From Azolla caroliniana (lineage: Eukaryota; Polypodiophyta), in assembly GCA_043228905.1 (NCBI GenBank), contig JBHGNT010000020.1, positions 12,400,001-12,464,000 on the forward strand: 64,000 nucleotides of DNA, given 5' to 3'. The notes below the pieces were generated by a model. It was not told the origin of the DNA. It worked only from the letters and a program-made list of their open reading frames with translations, and did no database searches. The position numbers were made by a program, and so were the translations under genes. This document shows, piece by piece, positions 1-17,728 of this stretch; within the stretch, counting starts at the first letter, position 1, and every line of letters begins with the position of its first letter.

Positions 1-650
1 CTGATACCAGATTTTAACTAGTGTGATAGGGCATGGCACCATCTAATTCATTCATTTATTCAAAAATCAATACCAACGATAAGCAAATTCTATTATTGCA
101 AATCCTTAATCGATATGATGGCAAAATTGATGACTTGGCATCACAAAAACAACAATCAAGTTCAGAAAATGAATAGTATTTAACAGATTGGTGAAATAAA
201 GATTGGAAAATGAATAGGCAATACTGTCTTCGGTTTTAGCTAGAGGTCCTCATTTCTAGAAGGAAAATGTTCCTCAAATTTTCATTTAAAAACTAGTTTC
301 TCTTTTTATGTCTAATATTTAACTTGAATTCCCATACAAAACGTTTTTATGGTTATATGGTCACCAACCTTCTAGGCAGTTCTTAACCTTGCTTTCATTG
401 CTAATAAGCTTGAAAAACTCTTTATTTCAGATAATTTGATCCTATGGTCATATGACCACTTCAAGGCTTCCACATTACAGGTATCTCCTTATTGGATGTT
501 TTTTACCCTTTGTGAATTTATGTGCTAGTAAGCTTGAAGTCTCATATTCAATACTTATATTAAACATTTAAGTTTACAGTATAGAGTCTTTAAGAATGAC
601 ATTTTATTTCTAGCATAGAGTGAAAAGTAAGAACCACTAAGAAACTTAAC

Positions 651-1999
651 CTTGATTGCAGCTATCCTTTTGGCATTCAGAATTGGGTCGCTATGTATTC
701 TCCTCATTCTTCTCGTAACTGAACCTGTACGGTCATCCAATGCCTAGAAATGAAAGAAAGAAACACCATATAGCTACATTGAATATTCTGCTTGAATATT
801 CTTCGAAGTAAAGCTACCTTGCCAACCTGGCAAATGGAGGTAAGCAATATGTTACACATTCAATGTCGTCAGACCTTGAGAGCTCGCCGTATTTTTTCAC
901 GTACGTCCAGAGAAGGTGAGGTATAAATTCGTTTGGATGTTCTCCTTGGTGGAAGTTGGATATCCATGTTATCTATTATATCATCATCTTCAATTGGAAG
1001 CATTAATGGACCACTGCAACAAATGCATTATATTCAATGTACACAGAAGGATGGAATATTCCAAATTTGATAACTGCAATCTTATTCATAAATAAAAAAA
1101 CAGCAAAAAAAAAAATCACAATTAGATACCATGTCTTTTTCTCCTCCCAAAGTGTGTCATACATTGGTTGTGCTGGAGCAGCACGGTTTCCCATACATCT
1201 CAAGCACATCTTCAAACCCTGGTTCATTAGAAGTTTAAAGAAGTGACTTTTTTTTACTCTTCCAAATGGCAATCTCTTCTGAAATAACAGAAACATAATT
1301 AAAATCACAAAAAGTCGCCTACCTTTCCAGCACATTGTGCGCAAGAGAAATCGATAGTAATTTCACATTGTGGACACACTATATATCCACGACCTCGACA
1401 ATCAGGGCAAGGGAGGGTCCTCAATAATTCTCCATCTTCCCCATACCAATCCCTTATGTGAGATCTTGCTATTTTTGAGCTATAAACATCCATTCCCAGT
1501 TGCCAATAGTTATCAAGCATGAAAACATTGTAAAATTCATCACACACAAAAGAACATCCGAAATAGAACTAACTTAGAAGACTCTTTGGAAGGACCTAAG
1601 ATATCATCAAACAGATCTGAATCCATCAACAAATTCTGCATGTAGCAATAAATAAACATATGTAAGTATCATAATAGAGCTATATGTTTAGACTTACATT
1701 CAGATGCACATAGATCAAGTGTATTGCAAGAACAATAAATATTGCCTGGTAGAACATTATGCACTTTGCTTTAAACCAAGTTATCAATCATAGTTGGTAT
1801 AACGAAATTAGGGAAAATCTTCAAAATACCCCGATTATTTCTTTATTTCCCTACATATTGCTGACATTTTGTTGATTCCTCAAGCACCATTGGTCAGCCC
1901 CAGAAAGACAGCGTATTTGAGCAATTATAGGTAGATCCTTAGTTTCGTCATCATCTGCATATTGCTTTCTAGATGTATCTGGTTGAGTAGAAAAGCATC
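651..1999 (-). CDS. DnaJ-type cysteine-rich zinc-finger protein (partial gene model)
   Basis: Five consecutive exons join with consistent GT-AG sites and phases: 1574-1635, 1323-1479, 1130-1218, 875-1013 and 651-743 (180 codons together). The product has four CxxC pairs over about 50 residues (CPDC, CPQC, CAQC, CLRC), the first followed by RGRG, as in DnaJ-type zinc fingers of plant proteins such as BSD2. An acidic stretch (IEDDDIIDNMDIQL) and a basic tail with HSDPILNAKRIAAIK follow. A sixth coding-looking exon lies upstream at about 1888-1999 (CFSTQPDTSRK...), but its donor phase does not fit the next exon, so this join is unsure. No start codon or transit peptide was found, and after 651 no further exon is evident before the window edge, so the 3' end is probably missing. 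I recall plant proteins with this layout that end in a CCHC knuckle; the function is unknown. Chloroplast location is only a guess. Confidence 0.7.
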
Positions 2000-3530
2000 C
2001 TATATATAAAATGGTTTTTTATATTCCATTTTTTAAGCTTGAAAAAAATGATCTCATCACAAACAAGTATTGTATATCTCATCCTTTACAGGAAACAACT
2101 TTGAGAAAAACAAGTGTGCCTGCAAAATAAAGTCTATCCTCAAAAAATCGTTCACATTTCCTATGATATTAGCCTATATTCAGAGTATTTAGCATGCCAT
2201 ATTATTTACCACGTCTATACTTCCATGGGGTTTGAGAATTACTGTATGGTTGGTGCACAGAAAAAACATGGTTAAGTGAGGACATCACTTCTCTCAAAAT
2301 TGGCAAGCATGACCAAGATAGACCAAGTCAAAATTTCAGCCAAATGTTGTGTGTACGGCAAGAAAGTCAATTGTGGAACTAAGTACCGTAAGAGACAACC
2401 AGGTAAGGAGGAATAACTTATATGAACCTTGTCGTAATCCAATTCCCCTTCTTTATCCATGAACCGATCAGTGCTTTATTGACTTGCTGAATATCCAAGG
2501 AGGCATGTGTTTATGATCTGCTTTCTACTAAGAAGGCCTTTAGATCAACCTAATCAATCTGCTAGCGCTGTAATACTTTCTGGATAAGTTCACCGTAGCT
2601 ACCCTGTTTTCATATCCACAACTTCATCCCATGTGGTTGCCATTCCCAGCTACGATATATAATTATTATCTTTGTGACATGGATCCTCAATACATTTGTG
2701 TTGATTCTATTCTCATGATATGATATTTCAGATTCGTTTACATGGGGTTGTATTCCAAATATCTGTGGCATAAAAAAATACCATTATATGTATTTCATCT
2801 CTTCGCACCTCCAAACGCTTCTCCATGCTGATGTCCACTGAATTATTATTGCCTTCTTAAAACATACTCTCACCCATATTAGTTTACATTCCCTGATGCA
2901 TGTTTTATTATCAGCAACATTGTTCAAATAGAGGCAAAATTGTTCACTTGTTTTGACTACGATCTAGCTCATATACGTGCTTCATCTGCTATGCACTTAG
3001 CACTTATTTAGCTTTAACGCATGGTATTGGGAAAAAGAGAAAGAAAAATCATCTATGAAAGGTGAGCTGTGATCAGCTTTTTTGTTAGATCCATTACAGC
3101 TCATATATGGATGCTAAACAATGCAAAAAATAATCATCAGGGATGGAAAAATTCAGATGTTCAGATGCACATTCCCATTGAGATGAATAGATCGCTAAAC
3201 CCATTAAGTCTTGACAGTTCAAAACCAAAAGTCTAGCACATGCTATTCTTTCATAAATTGTCACTGTTAAATTCCTCTACATTAACGGACTTCCCATTAG
3301 CAATTGAGGACACTTTTGAAAGATTAGGATTTTTGAATGCATACATACAAGCACACATATGCCTACATACATACCCATGAGTGGAATTGAGCTCGATGAG
3401 ACGAAGCAGGGCCTAGAAGATGAGACAATAAACACATGGGTCTCCTCATGTTGATGAAATGGAGCCCTAATCCACAGAAAGGAGGCATGAGGGAGGGTCT
3501 CCTGAGGAGGAGAGGCTCCATGGATGTCTC

Positions 3531-3581
3531 TTCTCTTCTTCTTCTTCTTCTTCTTCTTCTTCTTCTTCTTCTCTCTCTCTC
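3531..3581. repeat. (TTC)n-(CT)n microsatellite
   Basis: About 40 bp of uninterrupted TTC triplets followed by about 10 bp of CT. It yields poly-Leu or poly-Ser in open frames, which are not genes. Confidence 0.95.
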
Positions 3582-3733
3582 CTCTGTGTGGGTCTCGGTG
3601 ACTCTGCCTATCTGTGGCTTCCGTCTCTCCCTGTTCCAGAGACGTGGCTCTCTCTAATTTGTTTGCTGCTGCTAATAATCCTTTTCATTGCCTCTATTAT
3701 TTATGGCAGAAAAGAGATTTTTGGAGACCTCCC

Positions 3734-4024
3734 AGGAATCGGCAACAGCTCGGTTCAAGCCCGAACCGAACCGTTTAAAACGGTTGGTAGGTCTGGGGGT
3801 TTGGTTTATGCTTGAGCTTCTCTTAACAGGTTTGAGCTCGGTTTGGGATTGCTCAAGCTGAACCGTACCAATTTGGGCCAAAACCACTTAAGGTTTAATC
3901 GGCTTGGCTACACTGGTTTAGCAACCAGTTCAATTCAAGTCTAGAAACTCCCCAACCGTTTTAAACGGTTTGGTTCGGACAAGGCCAAACTAGTTAAGCC
4001 GAAACTGAACCATTGTCGATCCCT
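3734..4024. mobile_element. Probable hAT-type MITE (degenerate)
   Basis: The interval starts AGGAATCGGCAAC and ends with the reverse complement of AGGGATCGACAAT, an imperfect 13-bp terminal inverted repeat (10/13). Just inside both ends are GGTTC/GAACC-rich stretches and internal copies of CCGTTTTAAACGG. The ends resemble those of the better supported element at 62955-63439. There is no coding capacity and no clear 8-bp target duplication (GACCTCCC left, ATGTTCAT right), so the borders are uncertain. Confidence 0.45.
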
Positions 4025-4039
4025 ATGTTCATCTACATC

Positions 4040-4065
4040 TTTTTTTTTGGGGGGGGGGGGGGGGG
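4040..4065. repeat. T9-G17 homopolymer run
   Basis: Nine T followed by 17 G. The length may be unreliable because such runs are error-prone in sequencing; the G17 could form a quadruplex. Confidence 0.85.
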
Positions 4066-5515
4066 TGTACAATCCGATCAATACAAATAACTTGGATACA
4101 TCTACTTTTGGACATCCCGATATCCTGGTAGTTCTCCGTTGTCCGATCATGCATTCTCTCGGTAGTCATTTCCCTGATGCATAGCTCAATGGATGCAGCT
4201 TGTCTTCGCCTACAATTCTGTCGACTCTCTCTATTTTGAGATCATTACTTGTCAATAGCAACCCGATAGCACAAACCCAATCAAATGTAAACAGGACATG
4301 CATGATCCTATGTGTTTCAAGGTTTAGTTGCAAGGACACAACACAATGGTTATTTCATAGTTTAACGTGCTTTTTGTTCCATGTGTATATACTATAGATG
4401 AAGCTTGGGATGAATGCATCAATTTGTCAATCAAGGAGCCATGGAAATTGCAGAAGCTTGAGATTGAAAGGCAGCATGATATTCAAGTTAACGAACATCT
4501 AGACAATAACATTAGTTTTCCATGGTAGTGCCCCCATTATGCAAACATAGGTGAATGCATGCTTTTGGTCACAATGGCATATGTTCAAAATGTTAGAGAG
4601 CACATCCAATTTGGGGTGCATGTCTACTTGTCAAGCAATATAGTATCATCAAAATTAACCCTTGATCCTTGCAAAGTATGTGTCCAATTTAGGTTATCTC
4701 AAAGGTCTTATGGGGTCATTTTGCTACATATCTAATTTAGTATGAACTTTGGTTACTTATAGATACTAGACACAAGGCTGCTGAATGACTCTTGTTTCCA
4801 AAATGGTTTTAACCAGAGCATCCTGCACTCCCAAGTTTATAAGAAATACATCATGTGAACAAGCATCAATTACCCTCATAAGTGTTCTTAACAAAGACTA
4901 GTTCAGTCAATGCGATAGATTGATTCGCCATTAGGATAAACAATCTAATGTATTGTACAAAATTTGGAGAAAACATCTTCAAAAGTTACATGAAACTATT
5001 GTCATCGTGACCAACTCCAAGAAACAACTCAGCCAACAAGCACCATTCCATAACAAAGTTTAACCATGCACAAGTTAACATTTTTTGGGATACCCAAAGT
5101 TTTCATCAATCTTGAGAAACAAATCAACATGAATACCAACATTTTATACAGGGTTAGGGTGTACAAAAACTTAAAACACTAGGAATGTGTCTTGTATGAA
5201 CATCTTGAAGAACAATTGTTTGTGAATAAATTTAAGGTGAACCCAATAGTGCTAGTCCTAGTGAAACGTTTACAACTAAATAAGACATCTAAAGCATACA
5301 AAGAATACCAATTGATCTTAGAGTTAAAGACGCTATATTTATCATACACTCTCACACTTACACCATGTGGTGTTTCTGGGAAAAGACATTTATATATAAT
5401 ATACAACTGAGGAACTATGGATTCCAAACCAATTTTTAATGGTATATTTCTTGGATCAACCTTGAGCTACAATAAAATTGCACGAGGAGATATAAATGAT
5501 GACACCATGTTTATT

Positions 5516-11135
<5,620 letters not shown>

Positions 11136-11197
11136 GCCGTCCCTCTTCTCCGTTCCTTTTATTTCTTTCTTCCTTTCTTAAACTTCCGTTTTCCCTT

Positions 11198-11228
<31 letters not shown>

Positions 11229-11340
11229 TTCTTCTTCTTATTCTTCTTCTTATTCTTCTTATTCTTCCTCCTCCTCCTTCTGTTATCCCCCTTTCTTCTT
11301 CTTTTCTCCTCCTTTCTCTCTGCTAATTCCTCTTCGTGAC
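11136..11340 (-). promoter_or_regulatory. CIPK 5' leader/promoter region with GAA-rich tract
   Basis: Directly upstream of the kinase start codon. On the gene strand it is strongly purine-rich, with about 70 bp of GAA and AATAAG repeats at 11199-11277 and GGAGGA further out. Purine-rich leaders are common in plant genes. No TATA box or start site could be placed with confidence. Confidence 0.5.
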
Positions 11341-11372
11341 TGAAATGGGTATCATCACTCTGTTTTAATGGG

Positions 11373-11375
11373 TAT

Positions 11376-11411
<36 letters not shown>

Positions 11412-12075
11412 GGAAGGAAAAAGCACCAAAAGTCTGCATTAAGAGATGCAAATATAGATCATGGGATTCAAACACAACCCCTCCTCCCCTGTCCATGTCT
11501 CCATGTATGTATCTATGTATGTATGTATGTATACATGCATGCATACATACATATACATACATATACATGCATGCATGCATGTTGTTCCTGCTCTGTTTCT
11601 CTTTCCTCTCATTTTTCTCCCAAAAGTTACATTATACATAGTACATACATACATACATATGCATATGTATACATACATATACATACATGCATGCATGTTG
11701 TTCCTGCTCTGTTTCTCTTTCCTCTCATTTTTCTCCCAAAAGTTACATTATACATAGTACATACGTACATACATATATACATGCATGCATGCATGCATGC
11801 ATATATATATGCATACATACCTTGATATGGGTGTGTGTGTGAAATGCCCATTTGGGTATATGCATACATACCTTGATATGGGTGTGTGTGAAATGCCCAT
11901 TTGGGTATATGCATACATACATATATACATGCATGCATACATACCTTGATATGTGTGTGTGTGAAATGCCCATTTGGATATATGCATACATACATACATA
12001 CATATACATACATACCTTGATATGCGTGTGCGTGTGTGTGTGTGTGTGTGAAATCCCCATTTGGATATATTGACT
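11373..12075. repeat. Cluster of simple repeats and tandem duplications upstream of CIPK
   Basis: From left to right: (GAT)n at 11376-11411; CATA/ATGC-type runs at 11505-11580; two units of 116 bp (11581-11696, 11697-11812), each with TTGTTCCTGCTCTG and a TACA/TGCA-rich part; then four copies of a 50-70-bp unit starting CTTGATATG (11821, 11872, 11945, 12016) with GAAATGCCCATTTG and TG runs. Open frames through it on both strands encode only Met/Tyr/Cys/His-rich repeats and are not genes. Confidence 0.9.
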
Positions 12076-12116
12076 ACAAACACCTAAGTCAAATGCATGG
12101 TTGTATAATAATACCT

Positions 12117-12418
12117 AAGATCATGGGTAAATGGGCTTCCCCCTTGAGGATCCCGATATATATTGAGCATAACACCAGACTACCAGTTATAGGAACCCCT
12201 GTCACTCTTCGAGAAAAGCCGTTTCAAACGTAACGGACTATGGTGGGTGTTTGCTTTCCAGACTTTGAGAAGAATAACTGAGATGATGGGTAAATGGGCT
12301 TCCGAGGATCCCGATAAATATAGCATAGCACCATTCATAGGCATCCTTGTCGTTCTTCGAGAAAAGTAGTTTCAAACGTAACGGAATATGGTGTTTGATT
12401 TCCAGACTTTGAGAGATG
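12117..12418. repeat. Tandem duplication, about 163 bp, diverged
   Basis: Two units, from about 12117 and 12280, share ATGGGTAAATGGGCTTCC, GAGGATCCCGATA, TTCGAGAAAA and GTTTCAAACGTAACGGA, with indels between them. It does not look coding. Confidence 0.8.
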
Positions 12419-12840
12419 TCTTTTCTTTTTTATGTTTCGTGCTTGCCCCCTGTGAGGGCGTTACTGGAGACATGTAGCAGAACTTCCGAGTAGTAACAGG
12501 CAATTATACACTTTCTATACTCATGCCCTCTGAGAAGGTGAAATGTTGCACATGTGGAAGATGAAATCCTATCAATTTTCACTATTGTTTATTGGTGCGA
12601 AGCAATTTTCACTCTCATTGATGCTTCTTTGGGTTGTGTATTTCATGAATTTGAATTAACGGTTGACACGTTTGAACGATAAGAATGTATTGAAGAGAGC
12701 GTCATTTGACAATGCAATCATCATGATTGCGTTACACCCAAGTTGTATAGTGTTTTTACCAAATACATAGAGGAAGATGCACAATATTATATTAATATCA
12801 TGGAAAAGGTTTGCATGGATACTAATTTGACTTGTCAATC

Positions 12841-13180
12841 GCTCCAATACAAAGGATGTACTTGTAAAGGCTCGAAATAAGGATAAACCTTGCATTGCAT
12901 ACAATAACAAAGAGTCCACTTCAAACAATAAAAAGCTTTGACTACCTGATCCTTGACTCTTGAGGTTCCCTCCAATCCTAGATAGGATTAATGGTGCTAA
13001 TAAGTGCTTATTGGGCATTTAAGAAGATAGCTCCAATGCGAAGAATTTATTTGTGAAGTGTCAAAATAAGGATAAACTATACGTTGTGTACAGTAGTGAG
13101 ATCCACTTAAAAGCTTCAAACATCACATCCTTGAGGTCTTGAGGTTCCCTCAAATCATAGATGGAATCGATGTGTTATTT
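12841..13180. repeat. Tandem duplication, about 189 bp, strongly diverged
   Basis: Units from 12841 and 13030 share GCTCCAAT, AAATAAGGATAAAC, TCCACTT and CTTGAGGTTCCCTC. Decayed; origin unknown. Confidence 0.6.
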
Positions 13181-13432
13181 GTTGCCTTGAAGCAAGAAAG
13201 GGGGTTTACTTTACATTTAGGAATATATGTATTTGCGGAGAATTGAGATGTTGAGTTCTTTAAAAAAATAAATCATGTTCCACATTTTGGTGACATTAGC
13301 CCTTCCTAATAGGGTGATAGCACCCACAAGTTCACATGGAAAGAGTTTGAAGATGATTGAAAGCATTTTCTTATGAAGTTTCTTCAAATTCAAGATACAA
13401 ATGGCATACTTTTAGGGACTACATGACGCCTT

Positions 13433-13550
13433 CTTCTTTTTTCCTGAAAAATATCCTTTCATTAGTTATGAACAATTATTACAATAAAAACTGACCTACC
13501 ATCAAGCTACCATTGATCTGGTGCATTCTTCCTTAGGTCCCATCCCTCAA
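13433..13550 (-). mobile_element. Short LINE/SINE-type retroposon insertion with 17-bp target duplication
   Basis: A 118-bp segment is flanked by perfect copies of GGACTACATGACGCCTT (13416-13432 and 13551-13567). Read on the minus strand it ends in a purine/A-rich tail (CAGGAAAAAAGAAG). A long target duplication plus a 3' A-rich end are the marks of target-primed reverse transcription, so this is probably a 5'-truncated LINE end or a SINE. No protein is encoded. Confidence 0.75.
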
Positions 13551-14230
13551 GGACTACATGACGCCTTTGTTGAGATCATGGACAAGTAAAGGGATGTTGA
13601 ATATGTGCTTAACAAATTATTACTTTTACTTGACATTAGGCTCATAGACTTGCATGGGTAGCTAGTAAAAAAACAATTCAAATGTGCACAAAAGCAAAAT
13701 ATCAAGTTCTTGATTGATTTGCAAGTTAGGTAGGTATATGTGATTTTGAAGAGGGGGCAGCGGGATTACACTTAGAGGGTTTTTTTACAACCCAATGCAT
13801 AGTGGGGACTCGGGAGGCCGAAATGGAGGCTCATACTTGACTCATTTCTTTGTGTATGTTGTGCATCAAACTACAAAACCATATTCTTCTCCAAATGTGC
13901 AAAAACACTCTCCTATGCATGCGAGAGCCCATCCTCTTGTTTGGAATCGACAATGACACTTCCATTAAGCTAAGCTCATGTTCTTTTCAATGTGAGAGGT
14001 GCATTTGGTGCATTGGTGAGGAGTCTTGTTGATTACACATGACCTATTGCACACTTTTTCTCTCTAAGACATGACATTCATTCTCAATTGCAAAAATCAT
14101 CTATAAAATCTTGAACACTAAGAGTCGTTTACAAAGTCAGGACTCCATAGGCACTCTATGGAAAATATTCACTTTGGTTCCATAAGTCATCTTTGACTTT
14201 TGAGGATTCTCAACCACTCTTCGAGGCATT

Positions 14231-14421
14231 CTAGCTTTTTTGTGGTATGAATGTAAACTCTCTCTCTCTCTCTAGCTTTTTTGTGGTATGAATGTAAACT
14301 CTCTCTCTCTCTCTAGCTTTTTTGTGGTATGAATGTAAACTCTCTCTCTCACTCTAGCCTTTTTGTGGTATGAATGTAAAATCTCTCTCTCACTCTAGCC
14401 TTTTTGTGGTATGAATGTAAA

Positions 14422-14457
<36 letters not shown>
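14231..14457. repeat. 41-bp tandem array (five units) ending in (CT)n
   Basis: Units begin CTAGCTTTTTTGTGGTATGA or a close variant at 14231, 14272, 14313, 14354 and 14395; each ends in a short CT run, and the last runs into a longer (CT)n at about 14431-14457. The units are nearly identical, so the array is young. Confidence 0.95.
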
Positions 14458-14461
<4 letters not shown>

Positions 14462-17355
14462 TCATATATTCTTTTTACGTGGCGGGATCCACTCATGCCA
14501 CCTCAATTTGTGCCCAAAAAACAATAGTTATGTCTTTCCTTCTTATTTTATTTAGGTGGTTACTTGGTACCTTATGGGGATATTATGAAAATATACTCCT
14601 GTTACTAATATATACTATGACAACTAAGTATGCTTGATCTTTCTCAACATTGTGTGTGTGTGTGTTGGTTGATCAAAAAATGATTCCTTGATCTCCTGAA
14701 AAAAATTGTAACGTTCGGAAATTCTCTCTCTATCAGTTCAATATCATGAAAACGTGTTTATGCTTCTTATACATGGATCATTTAGGCAGGATCCTGCTCA
14801 AAAATATATGCATGCAATGCATTAATTTAGAGAATGATTTGTGATTTCTTTCTGTCTTTCTCTTATTGTCTTTTGTTTAAAAAGTAAGGATTGCATGTGT
14901 GTGTGTGTGCGTGTTTGCACAAAAGCATTGTATTATAACAGAATATTGCTATACATAGCAATGTAGCATGACAATAGTAGATACTAGAGTGTCATTGCTA
15001 GACCAACAAACCTAGAAAACTATGAATATATTTGACCAATCCACCAAACAATGAGGCATTCTTGATTCTCTCTCCCCCCTCCTCTTTCTATAGAGATAGC
15101 AGATAGTTTGCTTAAGCCGTAATTTTCATCTGAATGCCATTTGTTTTACAACATGAAGACAATTGTTACTTCTTGCACGTCCTTCTCAAGCTTTTGAAGA
15201 CGTTGATATGGCATTTCATTTCAACCATTTTCCCGTAAAGATTATTGTATTATGCACATTAAAAAGTTACAAAGGTGCAGAGTACTAGCTCACATGACTG
15301 TTATTGACCATATAATAGAAAAAGAAAATCCTAAATATTGTTGATGATCAAAATAAACCTAAAAAACATGTTTTTTGAAGTTGGAAAGAGTGAGACTACG
15401 CAAAAACAACTTCCTCAAGAGTTCAGTTGAGAACGTATAAATGGTCATAGAAAGGTGGTCACATGACTTCATTGACAATCTTAATTCAAGAATTTTCAAA
15501 ACCTCTCCACTTGTTTGAAGGTGAATGGAGCTTTAGCATAGAGATATGACACATCCAACTTCTGGAACACACCAATGATGACATGTTCTTGTGAAGAAGA
15601 TCCATTGTAAAGAAGACTTCAGGTTGTATTTCATTCCATGTATCTCTCATCTCAATGCCGCAAAAACTTAACATCATATTGTTTAGTCAATTCCATCATC
15701 TCATTTAGAATCGTGGGAGTGTGCTCCAAGGTACAAAAATGGAGATATGATTGTTATACTTTAATGGATCACTCAATGCACACATGAATACACTTGATCA
15801 ATACATGTTTTGCTCATTGTTACCTTAGAGGGACAAAATAGAAAGAGGAGGGGAGATAATATGTAATGCAATTTTTACTTGTTAAGAATCACTTTTTGGC
15901 CTAGCACGTGGATAAAACATACATACTTTCTTGGACTTTTAAACCATAGATGTCGTTATAGTGGGTATTAGCTATTCACCCTTCTTATATTTGTTAATGA
16001 TTTATACATTTTTTTATTTTTGCCTCTGCATGTTCCTATCATTATTTGATTGATTTCTTTCAACTCAAGGCTTACTTATAGTTATCTCATCCCACAACAT
16101 TGGGCTACAACGCATTGGTGCTAGTGGGTCAAGTTATCACATTTAGTGGTAGTAACTTGCCAAAGAAGTTGGAAATTTTTTTGGTTGGTTAGTCATCTCA
16201 TAGTTTCTATATGGTTTCCATTTAGTACAATTTTTTCTTTCTCGAGTGCTACATGATTGCTTGCATTACCCCTTGTTGGTGGACTTGGTATGGCCAAAAT
16301 TTTAAGGTTGTTATTTGATCATGTGGAAAAAATCTAAAATGTCGAGCATGAGGACTAGAAAGAAACAAAGCAAAAAGTGAAATTTATTGGTAGTTTGCTT
16401 AAGTTTCTTGTTACTCATTGTTTCTCTCTCACATTCATTAAATTATCATTGTTTATCATTACTTCAGTAATGTCATATCATTAATGTTATTTGATACTTG
16501 TTGATATTATTTTTTTAGTTACTTGGGTCTAGAATTATTCTAAGTGATGCTTATGATTCAATTACTTCAGGTAACATTGGCTTATTCCATTGTATTGGAC
16601 CAACTATGGGCATGAATATTTACTACAATAATTGTATATTAGTTACCATTATTCGGTGCTTACTTGATTACTTAAGATTGCTTGTCATGGATAGAGCCAA
16701 GGATTTGATAACCCACATTGTTGTCAATGAGGCATATCCTAGATTATTATTGTGGGTAACCCACATTATTGTCTATCATGCATATGTTGTATCACACTTA
16801 CTTTCTTAAAAAAACTTATGTTTACAATGTCTATTGTTGTATTATGTATATGTTATCATATGGTTGTGTATGGGTATGATTGGGTTGTGTATGTCCCTTT
16901 TATGTGGGTTGATGTGTACAATTGGACAATATTACTTGTGTAGTTTAATGTTCGTTAATATCTATGCTTGAGTTATTTTGTGGTTATTGATGCATATGGT
17001 GAGAACATGTTGACATTTTCATTGTTCTTTGAATGCATATGTTTGAATTTATGAGTGGTCATGGAGGTTGTCTTTACGTTGTTGATGTTTTGTTGAACAT
17101 TTCCTTTCGATTGTTTTATGCAATATGGAATGCTTCTCAATTAAGAAGGTAGTTATTTTATCGTAATTTGTCGATATGATGCTAGTCCCTTCACGATTAT
17201 TTTAAATTGAATATATGCAATGGTAGGTTGCTCCAAGTTGACTAATATGTGGCTGGTCATCGCCTCATGACTATCTCTAGTTCTTTATAGCCATTCAATA
17301 TAGAAGTGGTTAGATCATGATTTGTCTTTCTCAAGATTCACATGGTGGTGGTTGC

Positions 17356-17728
17356 ATCACAAATATTGCTAGTATAGCCATTGTAAATGTGAAGACAATG
17401 TTGAAGCTCCCAACAATTGGTTGTGATGATAGAACTTGTAGAATTTACATTTCGAGAAAATGTCAATATATGTCACTCCGATGATGGGTAAAATTGGTTT
17501 TTGTTTTAAATTGTCACCATATTCTGTGGTTAAAAAGTGGATATTTTAGTGCACCATATGTTGGAAAATCTATCGCAACCATTCATTAAAGCAAATGCAC
17601 GATTCATGTACTAATCACAAATATTGCTAGTATAGTCATTGTAAATGCGAAGACAATGTTGAAGCTCCCAACAATTGGTTGTGATTATATAACTTGTAAA
17701 ATTTACGTTTCAAGAAAATGTCAATAGT
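17356..17728. repeat. Pair of direct repeats, about 115 bp, 258 bp apart
   Basis: Copies at about 17356-17475 and 17614-17728 share CACAAATATTGCTAGTATAG, GAAGACAATGTTGAAGCTCC and CAACAATTGGTTGTGAT with about ten differences. The sequence between them is unrelated. This may be a local duplication or a pair of terminal repeats of an unknown element. Confidence 0.75.

Larger units (their letters stand above)
2000..5515. other. Intergenic interval between the zinc-finger gene and CIPK gene
   Basis: No reading frame here resembles a known protein. It holds a TTC/CT microsatellite at 3531-3581, an inverted-repeat element at 3734-4024 and a T9G17 run at 4040-4065. The promoter of the zinc-finger gene should lie at its left end and the 3' UTR of the kinase gene at its right end, but no specific signal could be assigned. 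Confidence 0.6.

Noticed and set aside
2272-2460. Minus-strand MDKEGELDYDK... as first exon of the zinc-finger gene
   Set aside because: It starts with a true ATG, but the only donor after it is weak and no phase-consistent join to the next exon was found.
11376-12083. Overlapping 70-150-codon frames rich in Met/Tyr/Cys/His
   Set aside because: Translations of ATGC, CATA and TG microsatellites; open on both strands.
12656-13018. Minus-strand 120-codon frame as a gene
   Set aside because: No known domain, lies in a decayed tandem duplication, and composition is not convincing.
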